A stretch of DNA of 64,000 nt. It comes from an uncultured Lentisphaerota bacterium. GTDB taxonomy: Bacteria; Verrucomicrobiota; Kiritimatiellia; RFP12; UBA1067. Within the stretch, counting starts at the first letter, position 1. The number at the start of each line of letters is the position of its first letter. The DNA lies in contig CAMKJU010000009.1 in assembly GCA_946413265.1 (NCBI GenBank), forward strand, positions 1 to 64,000. Direction: 5' to 3'. Shown one piece after another: positions 34,420 through 42,780 of this stretch. The translations under genes and the position numbers were made by a program. The notes under the pieces were generated by a model. The model worked only from the letters and a program-made list of their open reading frames with translations, was not told the origin of the DNA and ran no database searches.

Positions 34420-36045
34420 TCACATGCGCGTGTAGCGCGGACCGTCGCCGCCCTGCGGGAAGGTCCAGTCGATGTTGCCCTTCGGGCATTTAATCCGGCA
34501 CGTCTTGCAGTGCAGACAGTTCGAGAAGTCGATCTGTAGGTGGTCGCCCTCGCGGAGGTAGACCTCCGCCGGACAGAACCGCGTGCAGGGCGAGCCGAAC
34601 TCCTTCTCGCACGCGGCGCACGCGGCGGGATCCTTGATCTTCAGGTGGCACGGCTGGTCCTCTTCGTGGATCGTGCCGGACATGAAGACGTCCGTCAAGC
34701 GGTCCGGTTGCATCGGCGAAGCTTCCACGTCGTCCGCCGCCTCGCGCGCAAGACGCTCGCGCACAAGTGGCTCCAGCGCGGCGGCGTCGCCCTCGTCGCA
34801 GCCCGGCACGCGGAACCACGGGAACTTCCCGAACGTCATCCACGCAAGCCCGGCTGCCATCACGCCCCACGGCATGCCGTAGGAGAACGACGCGCGCACG
34901 TTCCGCACGCGCTTCATCTCCTTCCAGCCGTTCGTCGCTTGCAACCGCTTGAAATAATCTTCGCCCAGCGCATCATCACTGGAACAACGGGCATCTTGCC
35001 CGTTGAAATGAGTCAGGATCGCCTCGGCCGCGGCGCGTCCGCTCTGCATCGCGATATGCACGCCCTTGATGCGCAAGGAGTCGAGCAGCCCCGCGCCGTC
35101 GCCGACGATCAGCACGCCCGGCGCGTAGGGTTTCGGCACGGCGTAGAAGCCGCCCTCGGGAATCATCTTCGCGCCGTAGGCCACGGTCTTGCCGCCCTTG
35201 ATATGGCGCTCGACGCATGGGGCGGACTTAAAACGCCGGAACAGACGGAACGGGTCGATCTCCGCGCGCGTGTAGTCAAGCCCGTACGCGTAGCCCACCA
35301 TCACCTGCGTCTCGCTCACGTGGTAGACGAATCCGCCGCCGTAGGTGTAGAAATCGCTCGGCCAGCCGAACGTGTGCATCACCTCGCCGGCGGTCTGCGT
35401 GCCGGCCGGCACCTCGATCAGCTCCTTGATGCCGAGGGCGTAGGTCTGCGGACGCGTTCCCTGCAATCCCTTCTCGGCGATGAGACGCTCCGTGAGGATG
35501 CCGCAGCCGCCTTCGGCCAGCACCACCACCTTCGCACGCACTTCCTCGGACGGCAGGTAGTTGGATTTCTTCCGGCCGTTCTTGTCGAGTCCCTTCTCGC
35601 CCGTGCGCGCGCCTACCACGCGGCCGTTCTCCTCCACAAGCTCCGTCACGGCGAAGCCCGTGTAGATTTCCGCGCCGAGCTTCGACGCGATCTGCGCGAG
35701 GTAGGCCGTCACCTTCGTGAGCGACACGACGGGGAAGCCCTTCGAGCTCATCATCGGCGGCACCCACGGGATCTTCACGCTCCCCTCCGCCGTGAAGAGC
35801 GAGCGGAAACTCTCCTTCACAACCTTCGCCTCACACGGAAGCTTCTCGATCTCCTCGGGCGTGAGAAGCCCCTCGAAGCCGCTTGGGTCCACAATCGCAC
35901 CGGAGAGAACGTGTGAACCCACGCTGCGGCCCTTGTCGAGCACAACTACGCGCGGCTTCTTCTCGCCCGCGCCGCGCAGAAGCGCAATGGCCGTTGCGAG
36001 GCCCGCCGGCCCCGCGCCGATTATCAGAACATCTGTGCTTATCAT
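34420..36045 (-). CDS. Electron-transfer flavoprotein:quinone oxidoreductase
   Basis: 541 residues from MISTDVLIIG; a longer frame reaches upstream past the promoter and is rejected. The FAD dinucleotide motif VLIIGAGPAGLATA opens the protein. C-terminal Cys residues form a ferredoxin-like 4Fe-4S site (CLHCKTCRIKCP near 513-524, CTRFCPAEVY before it). It passes electrons from reduced ETF to membrane quinone. A 21-base palindrome (CAACGGGC...GCCCGTTG) is translated near residues 347-354 as HFNGQDARCSS, probably a repeat insert. etfBA are about 9 kb upstream on the same strand; an etf-like fragment lies between. Confidence 0.92.
   Translation of the reverse strand: MISTDVLIIGAGPAGLATAIALLRGAGEKKPRVVVLDKGRSVGSHVLSGAIVDPSGFEGLLTPEEIEKLPCEAKVVKESFRSLFTAEGSVKIPWVPPMMSSKGFPVVSLTKVTAYLAQIASKLGAEIYTGFAVTELVEENGRVVGARTGEKGLDKNGRKKSNYLPSEEVRAKVVVLAEGGCGILTERLIAEKGLQGTRPQTYALGIKELIEVPAGTQTAGEVMHTFGWPSDFYTYGGGFVYHVSETQVMVGYAYGLDYTRAEIDPFRLFRRFKSAPCVERHIKGGKTVAYGAKMIPEGGFYAVPKPYAPGVLIVGDGAGLLDSLRIKGVHIAMQSGRAAAEAILTHFNGQDARCSSDDALGEDYFKRLQATNGWKEMKRVRNVRASFSYGMPWGVMAAGLAWMTFGKFPWFRVPGCDEGDAAALEPLVRERLAREAADDVEASPMQPDRLTDVFMSGTIHEEDQPCHLKIKDPAACAACEKEFGSPCTRFCPAEVYLREGDHLQIDFSNCLHCKTCRIKCPKGNIDWTFPQGGDGPRYTRM
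34985..35005. repeat. Short palindrome inside the ETF:quinone oxidoreductase gene
   Basis: CAACGGGCATCTTGCCCGTTG, a near-perfect 21-base hairpin of a type not seen elsewhere in this window, translated in frame. It may be a further repeat family; a genome-wide count would show. Confidence 0.6.
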
Positions 36046-36076
36046 TCCTTTTGCTCTCCTTGAGAAAATCGGTGAG

Positions 36077-36082
36077 ATTATA
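36077..36082 (-). promoter_or_regulatory. Extended -10 of the ETF:quinone oxidoreductase gene
   Basis: Minus strand: TGTTATAAT, +1 near 36070, leader of about 25 bases with AAGGAGAGC. The -35 is weak. This box excludes the longer reading frame that begins at 36156. Confidence 0.6.
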
Positions 36083-36098
36083 ACATAGCTCCAGCGTT

Positions 36099-36974
36099 TC
36101 AGGCCAATGATTTTGCCTTGCGCCAGCCCGTAACGGTGAACGCGCCCGACGGCCAAATCGCGCCCTCTGCGTAGCTGCTGGACGCCGGTGCCGGACCTTC
36201 CACCATGGCACGCAGCGTGTAGTAGGGGATTCCGTTCACCTTGCTGTGACCGCCGTTGTGCTGATGACCCGTGACGACCGCGCGCACCTTCCCGCTCGCC
36301 TCCAGCACCTTTCGCACGGCCTCCGCGTTCTTCATGAGGTGGTGCTTCTCGGATGCCGGGTCAAGCCGCTGGTGGACGAACACCACGGCATGCTTCCCCG
36401 CCGAGGCAAGCTCGCGTTCCAGCCAGGCAAGCTGCTCCGGCGGAATGTTGGCGTCCGTCCATGGATTGCTCCTGGAGTAGTGCTTCATCTTGCCCGTGAA
36501 ACACCCGTCGAGGACGATGAACGAGACGCCGCCGTATGCAAACGAATACCAGCCCTTGTCCATGACCTTGCCGCCGTTCGGCGTCCGCGCGAGGAATTCC
36601 GCCGGCGTGATGCAGTCGCAGTCGTGGTTGCCGACCACGTGGTAGCGAGGACCATTGAACCGGGCAAACGCCTTTTCGACCTCCTCTAGGCGCTTGATGG
36701 TTTCGTCGTGGCCGTTGGAGTTGTCCTTGAAGTCCCCCAGCTCGATGGCGAAATCAGGCTTGCGCACGTTGAACAGATCCACGGCCTCGTCGAGCTTGCG
36801 CACCGAATCGCCGTAGTGCCGATGTCCCAGCGGCTTCAGCGCGGCGTAGTGCAGGTCCGTCACCATGCCGAAACGTACGAGGGGACGCCCCTTCGGCGCC
36901 TCCTCGCCATACAGCCGGACGCCCGTGAACAGCATCGTACCACCTGCGGCGCAAATGAATTCTCGTCTCGTCAT
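36099..36974 (-). CDS. Exported calcineurin-like metallophosphoesterase
   Basis: 291 residues. A short Tat-like signal (MTRREFICAAGGTMLFTG) leads to the metallophosphoesterase motifs in order: DLHY near 41, GDFKD near 80, GNHDCD near 117, VHQRLD near 201 and TGHQHNGGH near 236. It should bind two metals and cut phosphomono- or diesters outside the cytoplasm; substrate is not readable. It lies between the ETF:quinone oxidoreductase and the chimeric etf fragment. A second, longer phosphoesterase occurs at 49217-50683. Confidence 0.9.
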   Translation of the reverse strand: MTRREFICAAGGTMLFTGVRLYGEEAPKGRPLVRFGMVTDLHYAALKPLGHRHYGDSVRKLDEAVDLFNVRKPDFAIELGDFKDNSNGHDETIKRLEEVEKAFARFNGPRYHVVGNHDCDCITPAEFLARTPNGGKVMDKGWYSFAYGGVSFIVLDGCFTGKMKHYSRSNPWTDANIPPEQLAWLERELASAGKHAVVFVHQRLDPASEKHHLMKNAEAVRKVLEASGKVRAVVTGHQHNGGHSKVNGIPYYTLRAMVEGPAPASSSYAEGAIWPSGAFTVTGWRKAKSLA

Positions 36975-36984
36975 GTTACTTCCT

Positions 36985-37131
36985 CAACTGTACACAAGGC
37001 CTTGCCCGTCTGACCCACCTGACGCATCCCGGAACACCCGGCGTCCACGCACAGTCGTGAACAGCGGCACAATGGCCGTCGCGAGGCCTCCCGGCCCCAC
37101 ACCGATAATAAGAACATCTGTGCTGATCATA
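36985..37131 (-). pseudogene. Chimeric fragment: 5' end of ETF:quinone oxidoreductase joined to internal etfA
   Basis: The first 21 or so codons (MISTDVLIIGVGPGGLATAI) copy the start of the ETF:quinone oxidoreductase, including the SD region. After about 37070 the DNA instead matches the inside of etfA near 45300-45365; read in the shifted frame it gives [16 protein letters not shown], the conserved ETF-alpha VDAG...RQVGQTGK motif. A stop follows. An extended -10 (TGATATACT at 37170-37162) still stands in front. It is a decayed relic of two fused genes. It could still make a peptide of about 48 residues, but no folded product is likely. Confidence 0.7.
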
Positions 37132-37161
37132 CGCTCCATCTTCTCCTTCAAGGCGGCTAAT

Positions 37162-37170
37162 AGTATATCA
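37162..37170 (-). promoter_or_regulatory. Residual extended -10 before the chimeric fragment
   Basis: Minus strand TGATATACT with a weak -35 (TGCCGC). It overlaps the end of the 37174-37995 gene region and would only read the fragment and then the phosphoesterase. Confidence 0.4.
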
Positions 37171-37173
37171 CAT

Positions 37174-37995
37174 TCACGGCGCGTGCGGCAGAGGTATGTA
37201 TCCGCCCATCTTTGAATGTTCGCGTTTCTGGTTTGGGGATGGAACCGCTTGTGTTCTACGCACGTTACTTGTCTCGTCTTGGCATCCCGCACCGAAGAAA
37301 CGCCCCTCCTCTTTCGGCGACAGGCGGGCACGCTCCGTGAAGAGGCAGCGGAACGCTGATCTGTCTTCTGCGTCCTTCATCGTTGCAAGATATCTTGACA
37401 TCGGCTTCGCAAAGCAAAACGCTACTGCGTTCCTGTGTTTCTTGACGGCGCTATTCCACCGATCAATACTGTCGTATTTCCGCCGAAGTGCCAGCAGATT
37501 CGGCGTCCGAGGATAGGCGGTGTAAACTATCGGTGCCGCAATTGCGCCAGAGGCTATCAACGCCTCGTCCTTTTGCCGTGCCTCTTTGATCTCTTCAGCC
37601 CGACCGTCCACGGAGATTTCTCTTTCATCGGCCAGATAGTCCGCGAGTTTGAGGAAATATACATTGGTCTGCGCGATCTGGTCACAACCTACGGCATACC
37701 ACATGAGGTTTTCCATGGCATGGAAACGAGCGCTAGGCGCATCGTCGCAGTACTTGATTCGTAATTGTGACAGATGGTCTGCCACCATGAGCAAGACGGT
37801 GTCCCGCGTCTTTGCGTCATTGAAACTACCGTCGGTGACCGCCTTGTCAAAAAGTGGCGTTAGTGCCTGTTGGCATTCAAGCACATCTCGGCTCGCCACG
37901 GCATCCCTAAACGCCGCAAGCAACTCATTCCCGTCTGCAAGGCTGGCGATGGCAGACATTGCCGCCATCAACGCGACCCCGAAACGCAATCTCAT
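37174..37995 (-). CDS. Secreted protein of a local paralogous family
   Basis: 273 residues if MRLRFGVALMAAMSAIASLADG is the true start (Sec signal about 1-20); an ATG 13 codons upstream (38034) is also open, but the signal argues for the inner one. The body has paired helices (LLAAFRDAVASRDVLECQQAL; ARFHAMENLMWYAVGC) like those of the two lipoproteins upstream at 38080-39528. The last 25 or so codons are basic and proline-rich and may be a frame extension into the next promoter. No named family recognised. Confidence 0.6.
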   Translation of the reverse strand: MRLRFGVALMAAMSAIASLADGNELLAAFRDAVASRDVLECQQALTPLFDKAVTDGSFNDAKTRDTVLLMVADHLSQLRIKYCDDAPSARFHAMENLMWYAVGCDQIAQTNVYFLKLADYLADEREISVDGRAEEIKEARQKDEALIASGAIAAPIVYTAYPRTPNLLALRRKYDSIDRWNSAVKKHRNAVAFCFAKPMSRYLATMKDAEDRSAFRCLFTERARLSPKEEGRFFGAGCQDETSNVRRTQAVPSPNQKREHSKMGGYIPLPHAP

Positions 37996-38079
37996 GGGCT
38001 TCAACCCATTATCTTTGAATGTTCGTGACATCATTAGTCCCTCGTATGTTTACCATGTATGTACTCAAACTGCACGGCC

Positions 38080-38796
38080 TCATTTTGCCTCATCCTTTTC
38101 AATTTCCGGAGGCAAAGTTCCAAATACTTCTTTGATCATCTTCCGAACGTCACTAAGTTGTGATGGCGACATTCTGCGCTTTGCCGAAGGATACCACCCT
38201 CTTTCTATTATGCAAAAGCAATTCTGAACGCCATCTCTTAAGTCATTAAAAAGCGCGTCCTTACGAAATTTCGTGGCGGGCACCCCTTTTGCCTCTAGGC
38301 GGGCGGCTCGCATTTCCAATGCCTTTTTGTACTTGTACGATGCCTTTAAAAAGAAATCCCAAGCGCCAGGCGTCATAGAATCTAAGTAACACAGCATTGA
38401 AAATCCACATTCGATCAGTTCATAATATGCCGAAAGATTTCTATCTATAAGCCGAGATGCGTCTTCGTCGTCTAGTGCGGCATCAATGAGGAATTCGAGA
38501 TTTAATACGGCATTAGTATAACTCGATACATAACACCTACGCACCAAAGGATCATCAATCCTACAAATGTTTTCTGTAATATTGCTCATTACGATCTGCC
38601 GTGCTTCCCATTGGCGAGAACAATTTAGCAAGTTCGGCAATTGCTCTATTGCGTACTGGATTTTGTAAGCCACGGTTTCTTGTTGGCTGTCATTAGCATT
38701 CGATGTTTTTCCCTGCCGCTCACAGCCCATAAGCAGCAATACAGCACAGGTCAAAAAGGTTAAAGTAGTTCGACGGTTCTTTGCTTTGAATTTCAT
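38080..38796 (-). CDS. Lipoprotein of a local paralogous family
   Basis: 238 residues with a lipoprotein signal (LTFLTCAVLLLMGC, Cys near 25). Helix-rich body; the AYYELIECGFSMLCYLDS stretch near 123-140 corresponds to AMENLMWYAVGC in the downstream secreted protein and to AFRNYELLIDAS in the neighbour at 38866. DNA here is clearly more A/T-rich than the flanks, suggesting recent acquisition. GGGAGAATAC precedes the start. No known family; likely anchored in the outer or inner membrane leaflet facing the periplasm. Confidence 0.7.
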   Translation of the reverse strand: MKFKAKNRRTTLTFLTCAVLLLMGCERQGKTSNANDSQQETVAYKIQYAIEQLPNLLNCSRQWEARQIVMSNITENICRIDDPLVRRCYVSSYTNAVLNLEFLIDAALDDEDASRLIDRNLSAYYELIECGFSMLCYLDSMTPGAWDFFLKASYKYKKALEMRAARLEAKGVPATKFRKDALFNDLRDGVQNCFCIIERGWYPSAKRRMSPSQLSDVRKMIKEVFGTLPPEIEKDEAK

Positions 38797-38865
38797 CTTT
38801 GTATTCTCCCTAATCGGTCTTGACCTCCTCCTTCGCGCATCCGCGCAAGCTGTCGTACAGTGGCT

Positions 38866-39528
38866 TCATTTCGCCTCCTTCATTTCGTATGCGGCGTCGA
38901 GCTGGCGGCGCCAATGTTCATGGCGATCCGGGGGCAGCCCATGTGCTTTCATCCACGGGAAATAGTCGCGCTCGATGCGGTTGGTGAAAACCATGAAATA
39001 CGAATTCAGACAGCCGTGGATGTTCTTCATGGGCGTACGCGCCCTTCGGTTCGGCTCATTCTTTATGGCATCGGACCACTTCTTGACCTCTCGTCTGTGC
39101 AAGTGTACGCACTCGCAAATAATTCCCAGTACACGTTCCGTAATTTCCGGCTCTTTAGCTAATATGGTGCTCGCGTCTATCAAGAGTTCGTAGTTTCGAA
39201 ATGCATGAGATGCATCCTGACGTACATTCAGAGCAGACACAAGATGCGACATCGCATCAAGGCACTTGTTAATGAGACGGAACCTTTCATCTCGGTCGTC
39301 AAGCGCCATTATGGAATTAGCCAGATCAATGCCCCAGTGCATAGTACTCCACCCCTTCCCCTCAAGTTTCTGCGGCATGTTCGTTATCTCACACTCGATT
39401 GCAATCACGCGTTCGTCGCTTTTCGAATTCGGAGCGAAATCCTGCTGTACCTGATTCGTGCCGGTCGTTTCATCACGACATCCTGCGCATGTGACCAACG
39501 CAAGTAAGACTACGATAATCGTTTTCAT
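38866..39528 (-). CDS. Lipoprotein of a local paralogous family
   Basis: 220 residues with a lipoprotein signal (MKTIIVVLLALVTCAGC, Cys near 17) and a strong SD (AAAGGAGG). The helical body with LINKCLDAMSHLVSALN and AFRNYELLIDAS is related in layout to the next two genes. It starts 21 bases after the large surface protein, so it belongs to that run. AT-rich like its neighbour. Function unknown. Confidence 0.7.
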   Translation of the reverse strand: MKTIIVVLLALVTCAGCRDETTGTNQVQQDFAPNSKSDERVIAIECEITNMPQKLEGKGWSTMHWGIDLANSIMALDDRDERFRLINKCLDAMSHLVSALNVRQDASHAFRNYELLIDASTILAKEPEITERVLGIICECVHLHRREVKKWSDAIKNEPNRRARTPMKNIHGCLNSYFMVFTNRIERDYFPWMKAHGLPPDRHEHWRRQLDAAYEMKEAK

Positions 39529-39549
39529 ATCATACCTCCTTTAACTATC

Positions 39550-42201
39550 CTATCGCGGTCTCAGCGGTACAATTTCTCCATTGAGCCGAACGACTGAATT
39601 CGTGTTTCTCTGCACGACTTTGCCAAGTTTTTCAACCTCAAGCGTTCCGTCAGATGCCATTCTGAACCGTTGCCAGTACATGGCGAATTGCTTGACTGGT
39701 GTATCCTCTTCGCTCGAACCTGTTTCGTTCCAGCCTACGGGAATCATCCAGTTCATAGAGCCAACGATCCATCCACACGACCAGTTGTCAGTAATATCGC
39801 CGTCCGGCGTCATGCGCGGAAGTTGATCTCCCATTTCGGCATAGTCGTACATGAATCGATTGCCCACCTGGATATCGTGCCACACGCCGGCCCCAATGTT
39901 CGTAGTATGAGACCACGCGAAATCGAAGTATTCGTTAGCGAAATACCCTTGAGGATCCTTGTAGTCTGTCGGTACTTCTTGGACGGCTATTCCCATAAAT
40001 GAAACATTGGTCGGAAGAACCACCAGTTCAAGCTCCATACCAGCACCTCCTGCGACATTCGTCGGAACACCGTAGTCGAAGGCTTCGGCAGACTTGGCGA
40101 CGACAGACTGCGGTTCCACCACTTCCAATTCAAGCGAATACCTGGTACCATGGCAGACGACCGTCAAATATGGAGAAGCGCCTGCCGTCAGCGGAGCGGT
40201 GTACTCCCTCTTATCGTTTTTCATGCCAATTTGTCCACCCGTACCAGCATCCCAAGTCACTACAGCATCCGGTGGCATCCATGAGCATTTCACCGATTCC
40301 CTAACACCCAGACGATGCCTGTGCTCATAATCGCCAATTCGGTAATTCGGCGTCAACTCCAACTTCACCGCCGTAGCTGAAGCAGTTTCACTGGTGATAC
40401 CTCCGCCGTCACCTGGCATTATATAAGCCGTGACGGTAATGTCGCCTTCCGAATCGCTGTGAGTTTCCGCCTGGTATTCAATTGAGAACGACACGGCGCT
40501 CTGCGGCGGGACGAATGCCGTGTATGGGAAAGAGATCGCCTTTCCGCCAACGCGGACAAGCTTCCTGATTTTCTGCTCCGAGATGTAAAGCATACTACCA
40601 GCCTCGCCACCGTATGCGAAAACGGTAAGCGTCGTGTTCGTTGAATGCTTGGCAACTACATCATTCGGCGCGTTCGTGTAGGCGTCCTCATAAAACACGA
40701 CTGGATTGTCGAACGACACGAAAACGGACGGCCCGTTAGTAGCATATTGCCCGTTTCCTGAATTACCCGAACCGTGACGCCAACATCCGCACCAGACATG
40801 CGGAAGGTCGAACGACACATCCTCAAGCATGGCAACGCCCGAAACAGAACAGCCACCACATTCGCAACTCCAAACGTTGCAACTGAACCCGATCCATCCG
40901 CCATCCGTCATGTAGCTGCACGTCGCGGATCGCGTCGGTGCTTGCCACTGGAATTCGCATCCGGGATCGTAAGGCCCCGCGCTGACACTATATCCCATGC
41001 CATCCGGTACAACCGTAAACTCCAATGGCCATTGCACGACGTAGTTGGAAACGCAGTTGGTCGTGATCGTGGCGAAGCCATCATCGGGAAGCGAGACGGA
41101 GAAAGGCACGGTGGAGGTAATGGCATAGCTGACGCCGATCAAAAGCGGCACGTGGTTCGTCTCGCCTCCACGCGCAACCACGACGGGATTGCCGAGGCGC
41201 GAGTCGCAGTCGCCGGCAAAGTAGATCGGAGCAGGGCCGTTCGACGCAACGACATCCACGAAGTAGTATGCGTTGGAGTTCACGCCCTCTAACCACACCA
41301 ATTCCAGCGGGAGGGCCGCGCTTGTCGCGGCCACCTCCAGCACATTTGAACACAAAACATTGTACCATTCCGCGTTAGTGCCGTGCGCATCCGGCCCCGC
41401 CACAAGCGGATCGGGATCGACAGAATTCTCCAGTCCGTCATTATCCCAGTCGAACGGAAACACCGGCGCGTAGTCAACCACGCGGTCGTCGTAGCGATAG
41501 GAAAAATGACCGCCCGCGAAGAACTCCGCCTGGAAATTCGTGAGGCAGCTGACGTCGTAGTTAACAGGCGCGTTCTCCCATGCGACGACGAGCGAGTTGG
41601 ATGGCGTAGCCGCATGCCAGAACACATTGGAAACTCCGCCAGGCAGTAGATGCCAGTTGAACGCAGGCACGACCGCGAGCGGCGCGTCGAAGGGACGCGG
41701 AAAGTACGGAGTGCGCAGCGCAAGACGAATCTCTCCGTCCGAGAACACCGTTAGACCGTCCGTGAAACCATTGTGCCATGGGAAGGACCAGCCGTCTGCG
41801 GATATGCGCATAAAGTCATCGAAGCCGCCGCGCACAAGCCACGGTTCGTGAATCGTGTATGTCCCGTCCTGTGGCCGCGACGGAGCGCGGCCCTCCCGCA
41901 TCGCCGCCACGCGCCAGCCGTTGGAAATGTCTGTAGGCGTAACGGCCAGCATCGGCGATGCCGCTCTCCTCGGCGGGTCGTTCATGTGCTTGCTGAAGCT
42001 TTCGACAATCCCCATCACCACCATCGCCACAGCAAGTGCGGCGCGTACAATACCCCCGCCAAACAGTCTGCGCAGTGGCACCGCAACTGTTTTCGCCAGC
42101 CACGCAATCGCAGTTGCGGATAGCAAGATGGCAAGAAGCGTAAGCGACACGTAGCACACGATGCCGCGAAACACTTCCGCAAATGTCTGAGCGTCTTGCA
42201 T
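39550..42201 (-). CDS. Large membrane-anchored surface-type protein
   Basis: 883 residues. Two hydrophobic segments near the N-terminus (about 16-35 and 50-65) anchor it; the rest is beta-rich and extracytoplasmic. A calcium-loop-like DWDNDGLENSVDPDP near 250-264 is followed by a VPLLIGVSYAIT region. Cys-rich CSYMTDGGWIGFSCNVWSCECGG lies near 428-450, and further beta modules run to the end. No family I can name. Two palindromic repeats are translated (about 100-110, AMREGRAPSRP, and about 288-297, VAATSAALP). The gene follows the secreted 191-residue protein by three bases (TGA CGG ATG). Confidence 0.65.
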   Translation of the reverse strand: MQDAQTFAEVFRGIVCYVSLTLLAILLSATAIAWLAKTVAVPLRRLFGGGIVRAALAVAMVVMGIVESFSKHMNDPPRRAASPMLAVTPTDISNGWRVAAMREGRAPSRPQDGTYTIHEPWLVRGGFDDFMRISADGWSFPWHNGFTDGLTVFSDGEIRLALRTPYFPRPFDAPLAVVPAFNWHLLPGGVSNVFWHAATPSNSLVVAWENAPVNYDVSCLTNFQAEFFAGGHFSYRYDDRVVDYAPVFPFDWDNDGLENSVDPDPLVAGPDAHGTNAEWYNVLCSNVLEVAATSAALPLELVWLEGVNSNAYYFVDVVASNGPAPIYFAGDCDSRLGNPVVVARGGETNHVPLLIGVSYAITSTVPFSVSLPDDGFATITTNCVSNYVVQWPLEFTVVPDGMGYSVSAGPYDPGCEFQWQAPTRSATCSYMTDGGWIGFSCNVWSCECGGCSVSGVAMLEDVSFDLPHVWCGCWRHGSGNSGNGQYATNGPSVFVSFDNPVVFYEDAYTNAPNDVVAKHSTNTTLTVFAYGGEAGSMLYISEQKIRKLVRVGGKAISFPYTAFVPPQSAVSFSIEYQAETHSDSEGDITVTAYIMPGDGGGITSETASATAVKLELTPNYRIGDYEHRHRLGVRESVKCSWMPPDAVVTWDAGTGGQIGMKNDKREYTAPLTAGASPYLTVVCHGTRYSLELEVVEPQSVVAKSAEAFDYGVPTNVAGGAGMELELVVLPTNVSFMGIAVQEVPTDYKDPQGYFANEYFDFAWSHTTNIGAGVWHDIQVGNRFMYDYAEMGDQLPRMTPDGDITDNWSCGWIVGSMNWMIPVGWNETGSSEEDTPVKQFAMYWQRFRMASDGTLEVEKLGKVVQRNTNSVVRLNGEIVPLRPR
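41309..41338. repeat. GGCCGCGACAAGCGCGGCC palindrome inside the surface protein gene
   Basis: GGGAGGGCCGCGCTTGTCGC GGCC..., the same core as at 5637-5661 and 49119-49144, translated in frame as part of VAATSAALP. Confidence 0.8.
41871..41903. repeat. GGCCGCGACGGAGCGCGGCC palindrome inside the surface protein gene
   Basis: The hairpin GGCCGCG-ACGGA-GCGCGGCC plus CCTCCCGCATC tail encodes AMREGRAPSRP. It looks like a cousin of the GGCCGCGACAAG family with another loop. Confidence 0.65.
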
Positions 42202-42204
42202 CCG

Positions 42205-42780
42205 TCACCTTAGCTTCAGAAGCGTCCCATCGATTGCGGCCTTGACCTCCCCCATGCCACCATCTACGCCCGCACCGCGCACGATGACGCATGCGATATT
42301 CCAGTCCGGCTCGTAGAGCCATCCCGGCGGAACAGATGCAACTTCGGAGAATAACGGCGTGCCGTCAACAGTCGCCGAAAGACGCGACGGAACTCGCCCG
42401 CCCCTTAACCGGAGCGCCCATTTGAAATCTCTCGTGACGCCTTCCGACGGCTGCGCGGACTGCACCACCGTTTCCCCTTCCGCTCCGCGCATGAACCATG
42501 CGCCGCGATCCCATCCCGCCTCCATGCGCCGTTCGTCTGGCGAAAGACTACCGTTGCCGTCAATATCTGAACCGAAAGCCACCTCAACGTTGTTCGACGC
42601 GGCGGGCGTAAACGAAAGGGAAAACAAAAGTACGCCGGAAGCGGGCAGCGCGGACAGCGCGACGTTCGTACAAGCTCCAGCATCCACCCACTTCGGCTGA
42701 GGCAGCGGCGTCGCCTGTGCGGTAAAAACCGAAGCCAGAACGAGCAACAACCGTGCAACAATTCGCGGGAAAGACTTCAC
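42205..42780 (-). CDS. Secreted protein with EF-hand/dockerin-like calcium loop
   Basis: 191 residues from the GTG start in VKSFPRIVARLLLVLASVF (Sec signal about 1-25), preceded by AGAGGAAAC; upstream codons overlap the methyltransferase gene. The main recognisable motif is SDIDGNGSLSPDERR near 87-101, a DxDxNG calcium loop. The rest is beta-rich. The start overlaps the methyltransferase stop by four bases (GTGA), and its stop is three bases before the large surface protein. So a defence-type pair and two envelope proteins are read as one coupled unit. Function unknown. Confidence 0.65.
   Translation of the reverse strand: MKSFPRIVARLLLVLASVFTAQATPLPQPKWVDAGACTNVALSALPASGVLLFSLSFTPAASNNVEVAFGSDIDGNGSLSPDERRMEAGWDRGAWFMRGAEGETVVQSAQPSEGVTRDFKWALRLRGGRVPSRLSATVDGTPLFSEVASVPPGWLYEPDWNIACVIVRGAGVDGGMGEVKAAIDGTLLKLR

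Noticed and set aside
36046-36156. Upstream extension of the ETF:quinone oxidoreductase start
   Set aside because: It crosses a TGTTATAAT promoter box, lacks an SD and precedes the FAD-binding start of the family.
36984-37331. A separate gene of 115 codons over the chimeric fragment
   Set aside because: Its first 67 codons overlap the neighbouring gene in another frame, and the rest is the etf relic; the only plausible start is the copied ATG near 37131.
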